Below are positions 24,297 through 32,655 of a DNA stretch of 45,826 nucleotides, piece by piece. The number at the start of each line of letters is the position of its first letter. Position 1 is the stretch's first letter. The position numbers and the translations under genes were made by a program. The DNA comes from an uncultured Eubacteriales bacterium. Lineage in GTDB: Bacteria > Bacillota > Clostridia > Oscillospirales > Acutalibacteraceae. The notes beneath the pieces were generated by a model. That model was not told the origin of the DNA and ran no database searches. It worked only from the letters and a program-made list of their open reading frames with translations. Location of the stretch: positions 1-45,826 of the forward strand of contig CATONX010000020.1 of assembly GCA_951801675.1 (NCBI GenBank), written 5' to 3'.

Positions 24297-25652
24297 TCAC
24301 TCGGCCGGTTTTCTACGGGTCATGGCCGCTAAGAAAAAGCCGTCCGACTGGCTGATATGTGGAAGCAGGGTAGCGCGGTGGCTTCCCCGGTCACAAGGGC
24401 GCAGAAGCGCATCGGGCAAAGAAAGCGCCTGAGGCGCAAAATCCGGATGCTCTAAAAGGAACCGCTCTACCACTTCTTCGTTCTCCTGAGAGGTGAGCGA
24501 ACAGGTGGAATATACAAGCCGGCCCCCGGGCTTTACCAATTTAGACGCAATACACAGGATATTATATTGCATAGGGGGAAATTTTGCAAGCAAATCCGGC
24601 ATTTTATACCGGATTTCCGGTTTTCTCCCAATGTCCCCCAAACCAAAGCAGGGCACGTCACAGAGCACCCGGTCGGCCAAACATGGCGCTTCCTGAGATT
24701 TTGCAGCGTCCTGGACCTTGGCTTTTATACAGGTAAGGCCCAGCCTCTTCGCGCCGCTTTCGATGAGCCTGACTCGGGATTCATAAAGGTCGCACGCAGT
24801 AAGCGTTCCCTGATCCTGCATATGTTCAGCCGTAGTGAAGGCTTTCCCGCCCGGGGCGGCGCACACGTCGAAAACCACGTCACCCGGCTTTGCGTCCAGC
24901 GTCTGGCAGCAAAGCTGGGACGCTAAGTCCTGCACATGAAAAAGGCCCTTCTGAAACGCCCCGATTTTTTCCACCGCGCCTGCGTTTTCGAGCCACAAGG
25001 CGGTTTTCAAGTGTTCGTCCGGCCGCGCCTCAACGCCTTCTTCGGCTAGGATGCGCAAAAGTTCCTCCCCGGTGACCCGGGTGGTATTCACCCGGACGCA
25101 CACCCGCGACGGATGCAAAAACGCCTGGAGCATTCCCTTCGTGTCCGCTTCTCCATAGTGCTTTAGCCACAGCGTCACCAGCCACTGGGGACAGGAATAG
25201 AGAAAGGACAGGCGCTCCGCCAGCCCTGCTTCTTTCGCAGGAGACAGGGCGGCCGGGTCCCGCTGCACCGCCCGCAGCACGGCGTTGACAAAGCCGGAGG
25301 CGGACGCCTGACGGCAGGCTCTGGTGAGCTTTACCGATTCGTCCACCGCCGCAGAGGGCGGGATTTTATCGGAAAACAAAAGCTGATAAACCCCAAGGCG
25401 CAAAATGTTTCGCACCTGGGGAGACATTTTCTTGATTTTGATTTTTGAATGGGCGGCGATAACCGCGTCCAAAGTAAGGCGGCGCTCCAGCACCCCATAG
25501 AAGAGCGCCGAGGCCAGGGCTTCGTCCCGCCTCTCAAGCTTCGCTGCTTTGAGCGCCCCGTCCAGAACCAGGTTCGAGTACCCATCCTCCAGCTCCATCT
25601 TCAATAGCGCCCCAAGCGCAACCATGCGGGCATTTCCCGCCGGATTACCCAC
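24297..25652 (-). CDS. rsmB: 16S rRNA m5C967 methyltransferase
   Basis: This 451-residue protein has an NusB-like RNA-binding domain (~1-145) followed by a SAM-dependent methyltransferase. The SAM loop is DVCAAPGGKAFT. The first motif cysteine is in DVPCFGLG and the nucleophile in YSTCS. The usual Ser after the first Cys (DxPCSGLG) is Phe here. The GTG at 25652 overlaps the stop of the upstream protease gene by 8 nt. It is preferred to an ATG at 25625 because the family aligns from before NAR (residues 7-9). Confidence 0.93.
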   Translation of the reverse strand: MGNPAGNARMVALGALLKMELEDGYSNLVLDGALKAAKLERRDEALASALFYGVLERRLTLDAVIAAHSKIKIKKMSPQVRNILRLGVYQLLFSDKIPPSAAVDESVKLTRACRQASASGFVNAVLRAVQRDPAALSPAKEAGLAERLSFLYSCPQWLVTLWLKHYGEADTKGMLQAFLHPSRVCVRVNTTRVTGEELLRILAEEGVEARPDEHLKTALWLENAGAVEKIGAFQKGLFHVQDLASQLCCQTLDAKPGDVVFDVCAAPGGKAFTTAEHMQDQGTLTACDLYESRVRLIESGAKRLGLTCIKAKVQDAAKSQEAPCLADRVLCDVPCFGLGDIGRKPEIRYKMPDLLAKFPPMQYNILCIASKLVKPGGRLVYSTCSLTSQENEEVVERFLLEHPDFAPQALSLPDALLRPCDRGSHRATLLPHISQSDGFFLAAMTRRKPAE

Positions 25653-26349
25653 GGTTGTTGCGCCGGGCGATGGCCAGCAGGCGCAAAAGGCTCAGAAGGC
25701 TCGCGACCACGGCGGCCACATAGGTCATCGCAGCGGCGCGCAGCACCTTTTTGCTGCCGGTCAGCTCCTCTTCGGTGAGAAGGCCCGCCTCATCAATGGC
25801 ACGCACAGCATTGGAGCTTGCGTTAAACTCCACCGGCAGCGTAATGATCTGAAAGAGCACCGCGCAGCTAAACAGGATGATACCGATGTTGATCAAAAAG
25901 CCGTAGGAAAACAAAATCCCAAGGAGCACGATATAAAAGGAAAGGGTGGAACCGATATTGGCGATGGGATAGATGGCGTTGCGGATCTTGATGGGCACGT
26001 AGCCCTTGGCATACTGGGCCGCGTGGCCCGCCTCATGGGCGGCGATGCCCACGGCGGCGATGGTGGCACTGTCGTAGACCCCTTCGGAAAGGCGGATGAC
26101 ATGGTGCCTGGGATCGAAATGGTCGGTCAGGTTGCCGCCGACCCGTTCCACCGACACTCCGGTCACCCCGTAAAACTGCAGCACCCGCTGGGCGGCCTCG
26201 GCGCCGGTCATGCCCCGCATGTTCCGCACAGACGAATACTTGCGGTAGGCCGAGTGCACCCCCGCCTGGGCGATGATCGAAATGATCAGCGCAGGGATTA
26301 CGAAAATCAGATAGGTCGGATCAAAAGCCCACATGTAAAGTCCTGGCAT
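25645..26349 (-). CDS. YugP-like membrane zinc metallopeptidase
   Basis: This 234-residue protein has a first hydrophobic segment at ~10-30 and a soluble domain ending in the zinc motif AAHEAGHAAQYAKGY (HEAGH). Further hydrophobic helices follow, at ~130-175 and ~205-230. This is the neutral zinc metallopeptidase 2 family (YugP in B. subtilis). Its substrates are unknown. The ATG has AGGAGG at good spacing. It lies in the translation operon between fmt and rsmB, a position it also has in several Clostridia as far as I recall. Confidence 0.9.
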   Translation of the reverse strand: MPGLYMWAFDPTYLIFVIPALIISIIAQAGVHSAYRKYSSVRNMRGMTGAEAAQRVLQFYGVTGVSVERVGGNLTDHFDPRHHVIRLSEGVYDSATIAAVGIAAHEAGHAAQYAKGYVPIKIRNAIYPIANIGSTLSFYIVLLGILFSYGFLINIGIILFSCAVLFQIITLPVEFNASSNAVRAIDEAGLLTEEELTGSKKVLRAAAMTYVAAVVASLLSLLRLLAIARRNNRG

Positions 26350-26379
26350 TTGCTGTCCTCCTGTGTTACAAAGAAATGG

Positions 26380-27306
26380 TTACCCGCCGAGGACGGTCCC
26401 CGGCTCAATTCGGTGGCCCCGCAGAAACGCGTCGGCCGCAAGGCGTTTTCCCGCGTTATATTGTATTTCCAAAAGCTCGACGGTATTCCCGTCGCCGCAG
26501 CAAATTGCAAAAGGTTCGATGGAAATCACTTCCCCCGGCTTCCCGTCTGCCGGTTTTCCAAGCCGAGAACGGTGGAGCTTGAGGGTTTTGCCGTTTAACT
26601 GGGTGACCGCCACCGGCCAGGGGGACAGGCCGCGGATTTTATTGTGCACGTCCCACGCCGGCAGGGAAAAATCCACCTGGCACAGGGACTTGTCCAGCAT
26701 GGACGCGTAGCAGGACTTGGAATCATCCTGTTTTACCGGGGCAATGGCACCCGCTTTGAGCCCCTCCACCGTCTCTAAAAGAAGAGTTGCGCCAAGCTGA
26801 GAAAGCCGGTCGTGCAGCTCTCCGGCGGTTTCGTTTTCCCCGATGGGGGTCGCCGCCTGCAAGAGAATGTCCCCGGTGTCTAAACCCGCCGCCATCTGCA
26901 TGGTGGTGACGCCCGTCTCCTTCTCGCCGTCGAGCACGCTCCACTGGATGGGCGCCGCTCCCCGGTACTTGGGCAATAAAGACGCGTGGACGTTTACGCA
27001 CCCAAGCTTCGGCAGCGATAAAATCGCTTGGGGCAGAATCTTTCCGTAAGCCACTACCACGATCAGCTCCGGGTCTAAGCTTTGCAAGGTCTCAAGCGCC
27101 TGCCCGTCTTTTAAGGTGGTGGGCTGATAAACGGGGATTCCCTTTTCCACCGCCAGCGCTTTGACCGGTGGAGGCGTGAGCACATAGCCGCGCCCTTTGG
27201 GCTTGTCCGGCTGGGTAAAAACACCGCTAACCTCATGGCCCGCCTGCAAAAGCGCTGCTAAAGACGGCACGGCGAACTCCGGCGTTCCCATAAATACGAT
27301 GCGCAC
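26380..27306 (-). CDS. fmt: Methionyl-tRNA formyltransferase
   Basis: This 308-residue enzyme formylates initiator Met-tRNA using 10-formyl-THF. It begins (M)RIVFMGTPEFAVPSL, with the catalytic stretch VNVHASLLPKYRGAAPIQW and the family loop GVTTMQMAAGLDTGDIL. A C-terminal OB-like domain (~205-308) binds tRNA. The GTG start has AGGAGG 9 nt upstream. It is directly next to def, the gene for the enzyme that removes the formyl group. Confidence 0.96.
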   Translation of the reverse strand: MRIVFMGTPEFAVPSLAALLQAGHEVSGVFTQPDKPKGRGYVLTPPPVKALAVEKGIPVYQPTTLKDGQALETLQSLDPELIVVVAYGKILPQAILSLPKLGCVNVHASLLPKYRGAAPIQWSVLDGEKETGVTTMQMAAGLDTGDILLQAATPIGENETAGELHDRLSQLGATLLLETVEGLKAGAIAPVKQDDSKSCYASMLDKSLCQVDFSLPAWDVHNKIRGLSPWPVAVTQLNGKTLKLHRSRLGKPADGKPGEVISIEPFAICCGDGNTVELLEIQYNAGKRLAADAFLRGHRIEPGTVLGG

Positions 27307-27320
27307 AGGGCCCCACCTCC

Positions 27321-27785
27321 TTATTCTTCCTCGTCCGGGTCTACCATACGGATGATGTTGTCATAAAAAAGCTCCCCGTCCAGGTGGCCGCATTCATGGC
27401 AGAAAGCGCAGGCTAAAATGTCCTCCCCGGAAACGGTGATTTCCTTGCCGTTGCGGTCCTTGGCCTTTACCGTCACCTTTTTCGGACGCAGGCGCACCGC
27501 CCGCTTTCCAGGACACGACAGGCAGCCTTCCACCACCTCCTGCTCTCCTTCCCGCTGGACGATTTCGGGGTTTACAAGCTCAAGAAGCCCTTCTCCCACG
27601 TCGATGACCACCACCCGGCGCAGTACACCTACCTGCACCGCAGCCAGGCCCACGCCCTCCTCTTTGTACATGGTCTCGGCCATGTCGTCGAGCAGCACGT
27701 GCAGCCGGTCGTCAAACTTGTCCACCGGGCGGGATTTCTTGCGAAGAAAATGATCGGTATCGGTAATAATGCTGCGAATTGCCAT
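27321..27785 (-). CDS. def: Peptide deformylase
   Basis: This 154-residue metalloenzyme removes the formyl group from new proteins. Motif 1 GVGLAAVQVG, motif 2 EGCLSCPG (metal-binding Cys88) and motif 3 HECGH (His130, Glu131, His134) are present. Motif 3 normally reads HExDH, and here the Asp is Gly; the metal ligands and catalytic Glu remain. The ATG at 27785 follows AGGAGG; a longer frame to 27833 lacks support. 103 nt separate it from the priA stop, and nothing is seen in that gap. Confidence 0.93.
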   Translation of the reverse strand: MAIRSIITDTDHFLRKKSRPVDKFDDRLHVLLDDMAETMYKEEGVGLAAVQVGVLRRVVVIDVGEGLLELVNPEIVQREGEQEVVEGCLSCPGKRAVRLRPKKVTVKAKDRNGKEITVSGEDILACAFCHECGHLDGELFYDNIIRMVDPDEEE

Positions 27786-27888
27786 TGCGCGTCCTCCTAA
27801 CATCGGGAAACCTGGTTTGCTGATAAAGCACAACCGTTCTTCTGTCCGTTCTATCCTTGTGCGCCAAAACAGCGCTATGTTCCTTATC

Positions 27889-30351
27889 CTATAGGATGCC
27901 CTCCGGATTCATGTCCGCATACGCGGTCACCTCGGAAAATCCCCGCTTTTTTCCGAAGGACACCAAAAGCCCCATCAAAAACCGGCGGAATTCCGCCGTG
28001 TCCCGGCATTTAAGCAGCAGCCGGTACCGGTATTTCCCCGCCACCTTGCACACCACCGCCGGCGCCGGGCCGAGCACCCGCAGCGGCAGTTTCGGGTAGT
28101 CACGCTGGGCCACCGCTTTGAGCTCCTGCAAAAATCCCCGCGCTCCCGCCTGCACCTTTTCTTCCTCCCGGCCCACAAAGCCCACCAGGCAAAGGTCGCA
28201 GAAAGGCGGGTAAAGCATGGTTTTGCGGGAGGCAATCTCGCTTTTGTAAAAGGCGTCGTAGTCCTGACGAGCGGCCAGGGCGATCACCGGATGGTCCGGC
28301 GTATAGGTCTGGATGACCGCGCGGCCGGCGTGTTTTCCCCGGCCCGAGCGGCCCACCACCTGGGTAAAGAGGGCGAAGGCCCGCTCATAGCTGCGGTAGT
28401 CGTCGGAAAAGAGGGACTGGTCGGCGGAGACGATCCCCACCAGGGTTACATTCTCAAAGTCAAGGCCCTTGGCCACCATTTGGGTACCGATCATAATGTC
28501 GTACTCGCCCCTGGCAAAGGAACCGAGCTTTCGTTCGTGGGAATCCCGGGTCATAGTGGTGTCGGTATCCAGGCGCAGAATACGCGCGCCGGGCAGCCGG
28601 TCCATGAGCTCCTGCTCCACCCGCTGGGTGCCGAACCCGGAATAACGCACCTGGTCTTCCCCGCAGTGGCTGCACTTGGTGGTAAAGGGCTGCATATGGC
28701 CGCAATAGTGGCACATCATCTGGCCGTTTGCCGTGTGATAGGTCATGGAAATGCTGCAATTGGGGCAGGTAACCACCTCCCCGCAGCTGCGGCAGGAAGC
28801 GAAGGTATTGTACCCCCGGCGGTTTAACAGCAGGATGGACTGCCGCCCCGCCTGTAAGTTTTCCTGAAGCTCCTCAACCAGCTGACCGCTCAGCGCATTG
28901 CCGGTGCCGGGCGGCTCCAGGCGCATGTCGATCACCGAGACGGCAGGGAGGTTTGCATCCCCGTACCGGTTTTCCAGCCGGTTGAGGGTATAGCGGCCGC
29001 GGATCGCCTGATAAAAGCTTTCCAGAGACGGCGTGGCGGAAGACAAAACCAGCAGCGCCTTGTGCCACTTCACGCGAAACTTCGCCACGTCCCTTGCGTG
29101 AAACCGCGGGGAGGATTCGGATTTGTAGGTGTGCTCCTGCTCCTCGTCCAGGATGATAAGCCCCAGATCCTCACAGGGGGCGAACACCGCCGAGCGGGTC
29201 CCCACAATGACCTTGGCCTGACCGTTCTTGATGCGCTTCCATTCGTCGAGCCGTTCGCCCAAAGACAGGCCGCTGTGGATGACCGCTACCTGCCCGCCGT
29301 AGCGGCGGTAAAACAGGTTTAGGGTCTGGGGCGTCAGGGAAATTTCCGGGACCATAACGAGCACCGAACGGCCCTGTTTGAGCACCTCGTCGGCCAGACG
29401 CATAAACACCTGGGTTTTCCCCGACCCGGTTACCCCATAAAGAAGGGAGACGCCGCCTCCCGACTCATACTGGGTAAGCAGTCGTTCAAAGGCCATTTGC
29501 TGCTCGTCGGTGAGACGGATATTCCCGGCATCCTGGGCAGGGCGTTCCTTGACCGGGGCGCGGTAGGTTTCGTTTAAGTAAAACTCCAGCACGCCCTTGC
29601 GCGCCAAGGTATTTACCACTGAAATCCCGCAGGCGGCAAAGTAACAAACCTCCTTGACCGAGGCACCGCCCGCCTGCGCAAGAAGGGTGACCACCTCCCG
29701 CTGTTTGGGTGTGAGCTTTCCTTCCAAAAGCGCCTGGGTTTCCTCGTCGGAAAGCGCCAGGCGCACCATTTTGACCGTCGCGTCCCCGATCCGGCGCACC
29801 GAATCGTCGCTGCGGGTCAAAAACCCTTTCTTCACCAGCTGCTCCGGCAGGTCACTTTCCGCAGAAAGGCCCATGATTTCCAGCAGCCGCTCCCGCTCTA
29901 CGGTGGCGCCGCTGTCCGCCAGGTACTGGACCATCCGGCGTTCCTCCGGGTTAAGCATCTCCATCCTTTCCGGCGCAACGTCCGGCGCAATGGCGTAGCT
30001 TGCCACCAGCCGCAGGCTCATTCCCGCCGGCAGCATGGCCTTGAGCGCGTCGAACTGGGGACAATAGGTCTTTTCCCTGAGCCATTTTCCCAGAGAAAGA
30101 AGCTCATTTGAAAGAAGCGGCGCCTTGTCAAGCACCGCTGCAATCGGTTTGATGGATTCCAATGCCGTTTCCTGCCGCACCGACAGCAGGATCCCCTGGC
30201 GTTTGCGGTTGCCGCGTCCAAAGGGAACCAGCACCCGGCAGCCCGGTAGGGCCGTTTCTTGCATAGACGGGGGAACCAGATAGTCGTACCCCTTGTCAAA
30301 GTAAATGGCCGTCTGCTCCACCGCGACCTGGGCTATCCTCACCGCAGGCAT
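27889..30351 (-). CDS. priA: Primosomal replication restart helicase PriA
   Basis: This 820-residue superfamily 2 helicase reloads the replisome at stalled forks. It has a 3'-DNA-binding domain at the start (AQVAVEQTAIYFDKGYDYLVP), Walker A GVTGSGKT, an unusual DEEQEHTYK at the DEEH box (Gln for His), and eight zinc cysteines in two clusters (CRSCGEVVTCPNC; CHYC...CSHC). Late helicase motifs are QMVAKGLDFENV and QVVGRSGR. The ATG at 30351 has GGAGG 6 nt before it and is preferred to 30357. coaBC, found before priA in B. subtilis, is absent. Confidence 0.96.
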   Translation of the reverse strand: MPAVRIAQVAVEQTAIYFDKGYDYLVPPSMQETALPGCRVLVPFGRGNRKRQGILLSVRQETALESIKPIAAVLDKAPLLSNELLSLGKWLREKTYCPQFDALKAMLPAGMSLRLVASYAIAPDVAPERMEMLNPEERRMVQYLADSGATVERERLLEIMGLSAESDLPEQLVKKGFLTRSDDSVRRIGDATVKMVRLALSDEETQALLEGKLTPKQREVVTLLAQAGGASVKEVCYFAACGISVVNTLARKGVLEFYLNETYRAPVKERPAQDAGNIRLTDEQQMAFERLLTQYESGGGVSLLYGVTGSGKTQVFMRLADEVLKQGRSVLVMVPEISLTPQTLNLFYRRYGGQVAVIHSGLSLGERLDEWKRIKNGQAKVIVGTRSAVFAPCEDLGLIILDEEQEHTYKSESSPRFHARDVAKFRVKWHKALLVLSSATPSLESFYQAIRGRYTLNRLENRYGDANLPAVSVIDMRLEPPGTGNALSGQLVEELQENLQAGRQSILLLNRRGYNTFASCRSCGEVVTCPNCSISMTYHTANGQMMCHYCGHMQPFTTKCSHCGEDQVRYSGFGTQRVEQELMDRLPGARILRLDTDTTMTRDSHERKLGSFARGEYDIMIGTQMVAKGLDFENVTLVGIVSADQSLFSDDYRSYERAFALFTQVVGRSGRGKHAGRAVIQTYTPDHPVIALAARQDYDAFYKSEIASRKTMLYPPFCDLCLVGFVGREEEKVQAGARGFLQELKAVAQRDYPKLPLRVLGPAPAVVCKVAGKYRYRLLLKCRDTAEFRRFLMGLLVSFGKKRGFSEVTAYADMNPEGIL

Positions 30352-30366
30352 ATCCATACCTCCGCC

Positions 30367-30585
30367 TTACTGGAGCGTTTCGTCTTGGGGTTCTTTCTTG
30401 TCTTTGATGACATATTCCCCGTGGGAGAATTCGTCCACCGCGATGCTGACCGGCTTTTCGGTTAGAATGGTGCCGGCCGCCTCCGACTCGTCAACAATTT
30501 CACGGGCACGCTTGGCTACCGCGATGACGAAGGAGTAGCGGCTGCTGTTATCGGAAAAAATATCATTGGGTGATGGTTTGAGCAT
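30367..30585 (-). CDS. rpoZ: RNA polymerase omega subunit
   Basis: This 72-residue protein has the family pattern at the start ([10 protein letters not shown]...SRYSFVIAVAKRAREI) and a short acidic tail. Omega helps fold and retain beta'. The ATG lies inside the last 23 nt of gmk, with GAGG upstream, so translation of the two is interlocked. Confidence 0.9.
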   Translation of the reverse strand: MLKPSPNDIFSDNSSRYSFVIAVAKRAREIVDESEAAGTILTEKPVSIAVDEFSHGEYVIKDKKEPQDETLQ

Positions 30586-31189
30586 CGTTAAGCACCTCTT
30601 CTATTATAGTACGCATGGCTTCTGCCTTGGCGTGTTCTGCCTTGAGAATGGCTTCAATCTGGTCGACCGCGTCTTCCAGCGCGTCGTTTATCACAATATA
30701 TTGGTATTCCCCGGCGCAGCGAATTTCCTCTTTCCCGGTTTTCAGCCGCTGCCGGATCTTTTCCTCGCTTTCTGTTCCCCGCTCATGCAAACGACGAGAA
30801 AGCTCTGTAAAGGACGGGGGCATGATAAAAATTCCAACCGCGTCGGGCGCCTTTTCCTTCACCTGGCGATAACCCTGGATGTCGATCTCCAAAATTACGT
30901 CCATTCCTTCTTCCCGCCACTCTTTTACCGGGGCGGCAGGCGTGCCGTAACAGTCCCCGTTTCCGCAGCGGGCGTATTCCATAGCGCCCCCCTGCTCCAC
31001 CGTCCGGTCGAACTGTTGCTGTGTAACAAAGTGGTAGGAAACGCCGTCCGTCTCCCCTTCCCGTGGGGCGCGGGTGGTCATGGACACCGACAGGCGAAGC
31101 TTCGGATTTCGCTCCAAAAGCCGTTTGACCACCGTCCCCTTGCCGCAGCCGGAGGGGCCGGACAGCACCAAGAGACATCCTTTATTCAT
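30563..31189 (-). CDS. gmk: Guanylate kinase
   Basis: This 208-residue enzyme phosphorylates GMP to GDP with ATP. The P-loop [11 protein letters not shown] is near the start, with the GMP-binding stretch [31 protein letters not shown] and [15 protein letters not shown]. The ATG at 31189 overlaps the remA stop by 8 nt. An ATG further upstream (31234) would lie well inside remA. Confidence 0.95.
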   Translation of the reverse strand: MNKGCLLVLSGPSGCGKGTVVKRLLERNPKLRLSVSMTTRAPREGETDGVSYHFVTQQQFDRTVEQGGAMEYARCGNGDCYGTPAAPVKEWREEGMDVILEIDIQGYRQVKEKAPDAVGIFIMPPSFTELSRRLHERGTESEEKIRQRLKTGKEEIRCAGEYQYIVINDALEDAVDQIEAILKAEHAKAEAMRTIIEEVLNDAQTITQ

Positions 31190-31454
31190 TGTCCTCGATC
31201 TCCTCATCGTCGTCCTCGTCATGGTCGTCCACACGGTTTGCCACCGTTTCCGGCTGCACGGCGGAAAGAATCACATGATCGCTGTCGGTGACGATCACCG
31301 CACGGGTACGCCGGCCATAGGTGGCGTCAATGAGTGTACCCCGGTCCCGCGCGTCCTGGATGATGCGCTTGATGGGAGCGGACTCGGGGCTGACAATCGC
31401 CACCAGGCGGTTGGCCGATACCATATTGCCAAAACCAATGTTGATCAATTTCAT
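31182..31454 (-). CDS. remA: RemA-family DNA-binding regulator
   Basis: This 90-residue protein has the conserved core [34 protein letters not shown], with the [12 protein letters not shown] continuation of the RemA/YlzA family. In B. subtilis RemA activates matrix and osmoprotection genes by wrapping DNA as a ring. The acidic tail ([15 protein letters not shown]) is longer than in many relatives. It sits between yicC and gmk as in bacilli. A perfect 7-bp hairpin (31493-31510) lies between yicC and this gene. Confidence 0.92.
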   Translation of the reverse strand: MKLINIGFGNMVSANRLVAIVSPESAPIKRIIQDARDRGTLIDATYGRRTRAVIVTDSDHVILSAVQPETVANRVDDHDEDDDEEIEDNE

Positions 31455-31492
31455 CGTTTACCGCTTTCCTTTTGCACAGCCGCGGATATTCT

Positions 31493-31510
31493 TTCCCATT
31501 AGCATGGGAA
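31493..31510 (-). repeat. Short perfect hairpin between yicC and remA
   Basis: TTCCCAT-tagc-ATGGGAA on the plus strand. No T tract follows, so it is more likely an RNA processing or stability element than a terminator. Confidence 0.35.
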
Positions 31511-31523
31511 TCTGCAGCTGACA

Positions 31524-32402
31524 CTATTCAATGTTCTGAATCTGTTCGCGGATTTTCTCGATCTCCGCCTTGATGTCTACCACTACCCGGGCGATTTCCA
31601 CGTCCTGGGCCTTCGAACCGATGGTATTGGCCTCCCGGTTGATTTCCTGCACCAGAAAGTCGATCTTGCGTCCCACCGCTTCGCCGCTTTCGAGCATACT
31701 TTGAAGCTGGTCGATGTGGCTGCGCAGACGGACGGTTTCTTCCGCCACCGCTGTTTTGTCTGCAAAAATGGCCGCTTCGGTCAAAAGCCGCTGTTCGTCC
31801 ACCGTGCGGTCCTCCAGAAGCTCGCGGATGCGCTTTTCCAGCTTCTGCTCATAGGCACGCACCGTTTCGGGAGAATGCTCCTCCACGAACGCCACCTTCT
31901 CCAGGATGGTCTGCGCCCTGGACTCCACATCCTCCTTCATCCGCTGTCCTTCCCGTTCCCGCATGGCAATGAACTCATCCCCGGCCTGCGCGGCCACCGT
32001 CTGGACCGCCGCCCAAATCTGCTCCTCGTCTTCGGGAGCTTTGTGCACCGTGAGCACGTCGGGATACCGGGAAATCAGGGAAGCGGATACGTCGTTTCGC
32101 AGCTCATACCGCTCGGCAAGCTCGTTCAACGCCGCCAGATACCCGGCCGCCAGCGAATGATTGACCACCACCTCGCAGGCAGTGGAATCCAGTGTTTCGA
32201 TGGAAACGTAGACATCCACCTTGCCCCGGGCGACGCGGGTCTGGAAGTAAGCCTTGAGCTTTTCCTCCAAAAACCCATAGATGCGCGGAACCCGCGCGGA
32301 AAACTCATAATACCGGTGGTTGACCGATTTGATCTCCACCGTGATATCATGACCGTCGATGACCGCCTGCGCGCGGCCGTACCCTGTCATACTTCGGATC
32401 AT
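31524..32402 (-). CDS. yicC: YicC/YloC-family endoribonuclease
   Basis: At 292 residues it matches the usual length. The start MIRSMTGYGRA is the family hallmark. The N-terminal half (EIKSVNHRYYEFSARVPR) and C-terminal DUF1732 part (EQRLLTEAAIFADKTAVAEETVRLRSH, GRKIDFLVQEINREANTIGSKA) are intact. The family is reported to act as an endoribonuclease. The ATG at 32402 is chosen by family alignment; its ribosome site (GAGTGG) is weak. It is the first gene of the long operon. Confidence 0.92.
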   Translation of the reverse strand: MIRSMTGYGRAQAVIDGHDITVEIKSVNHRYYEFSARVPRIYGFLEEKLKAYFQTRVARGKVDVYVSIETLDSTACEVVVNHSLAAGYLAALNELAERYELRNDVSASLISRYPDVLTVHKAPEDEEQIWAAVQTVAAQAGDEFIAMREREGQRMKEDVESRAQTILEKVAFVEEHSPETVRAYEQKLEKRIRELLEDRTVDEQRLLTEAAIFADKTAVAEETVRLRSHIDQLQSMLESGEAVGRKIDFLVQEINREANTIGSKAQDVEIARVVVDIKAEIEKIREQIQNIE

Positions 32403-32488
32403 GCATTTCACCACTCTAGTTCAATTCGCCTGTTTCAACAGAAAAGTCCCCTGCTTCTTTGGATGCAAAGCAGGGTTTCCTATCGTTT

Positions 32489-32517
32489 ATTTTACCGTTT
32501 TTCGCCTATCCTGTCAA
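32489..32517 (-). promoter_or_regulatory. Main promoter of the yicC-...-spoVM operon
   Basis: On the minus strand, consensus TTGACA (32512-32517), a 17-bp spacer and TAAAAT (32489-32494) place the start near 32482. The ~80-nt leader contains a hairpin CCCTGCTT / AAGCAGGG at about 32447-32475. Confidence 0.85.
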
Positions 32518-32614
32518 CCGAATCTGCGAATTTTGCCGTTCTCTAGGCGGGTTTACGCAAGCGGTGGCGCTTTTCTTCGTGTTTGTAGAGGCTACCCTTT
32601 TAAGAAGAGCCGAA

Positions 32615-32640
32615 AGGCCCCCGGATACCTCCGGGGGCCT
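32615..32640 (-). terminator. Terminator after the OadA-like gene
   Basis: An 11-bp GC-rich stem AGGCCCCCGGA / TCCGGGGGCCT with a 4-nt loop lies 16 nt past the stop at 32656. T runs on both sides are modest, with the longer one on the plus strand. Confidence 0.75.
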
Positions 32641-32655
32641 CGTTTTTCACCGCAA

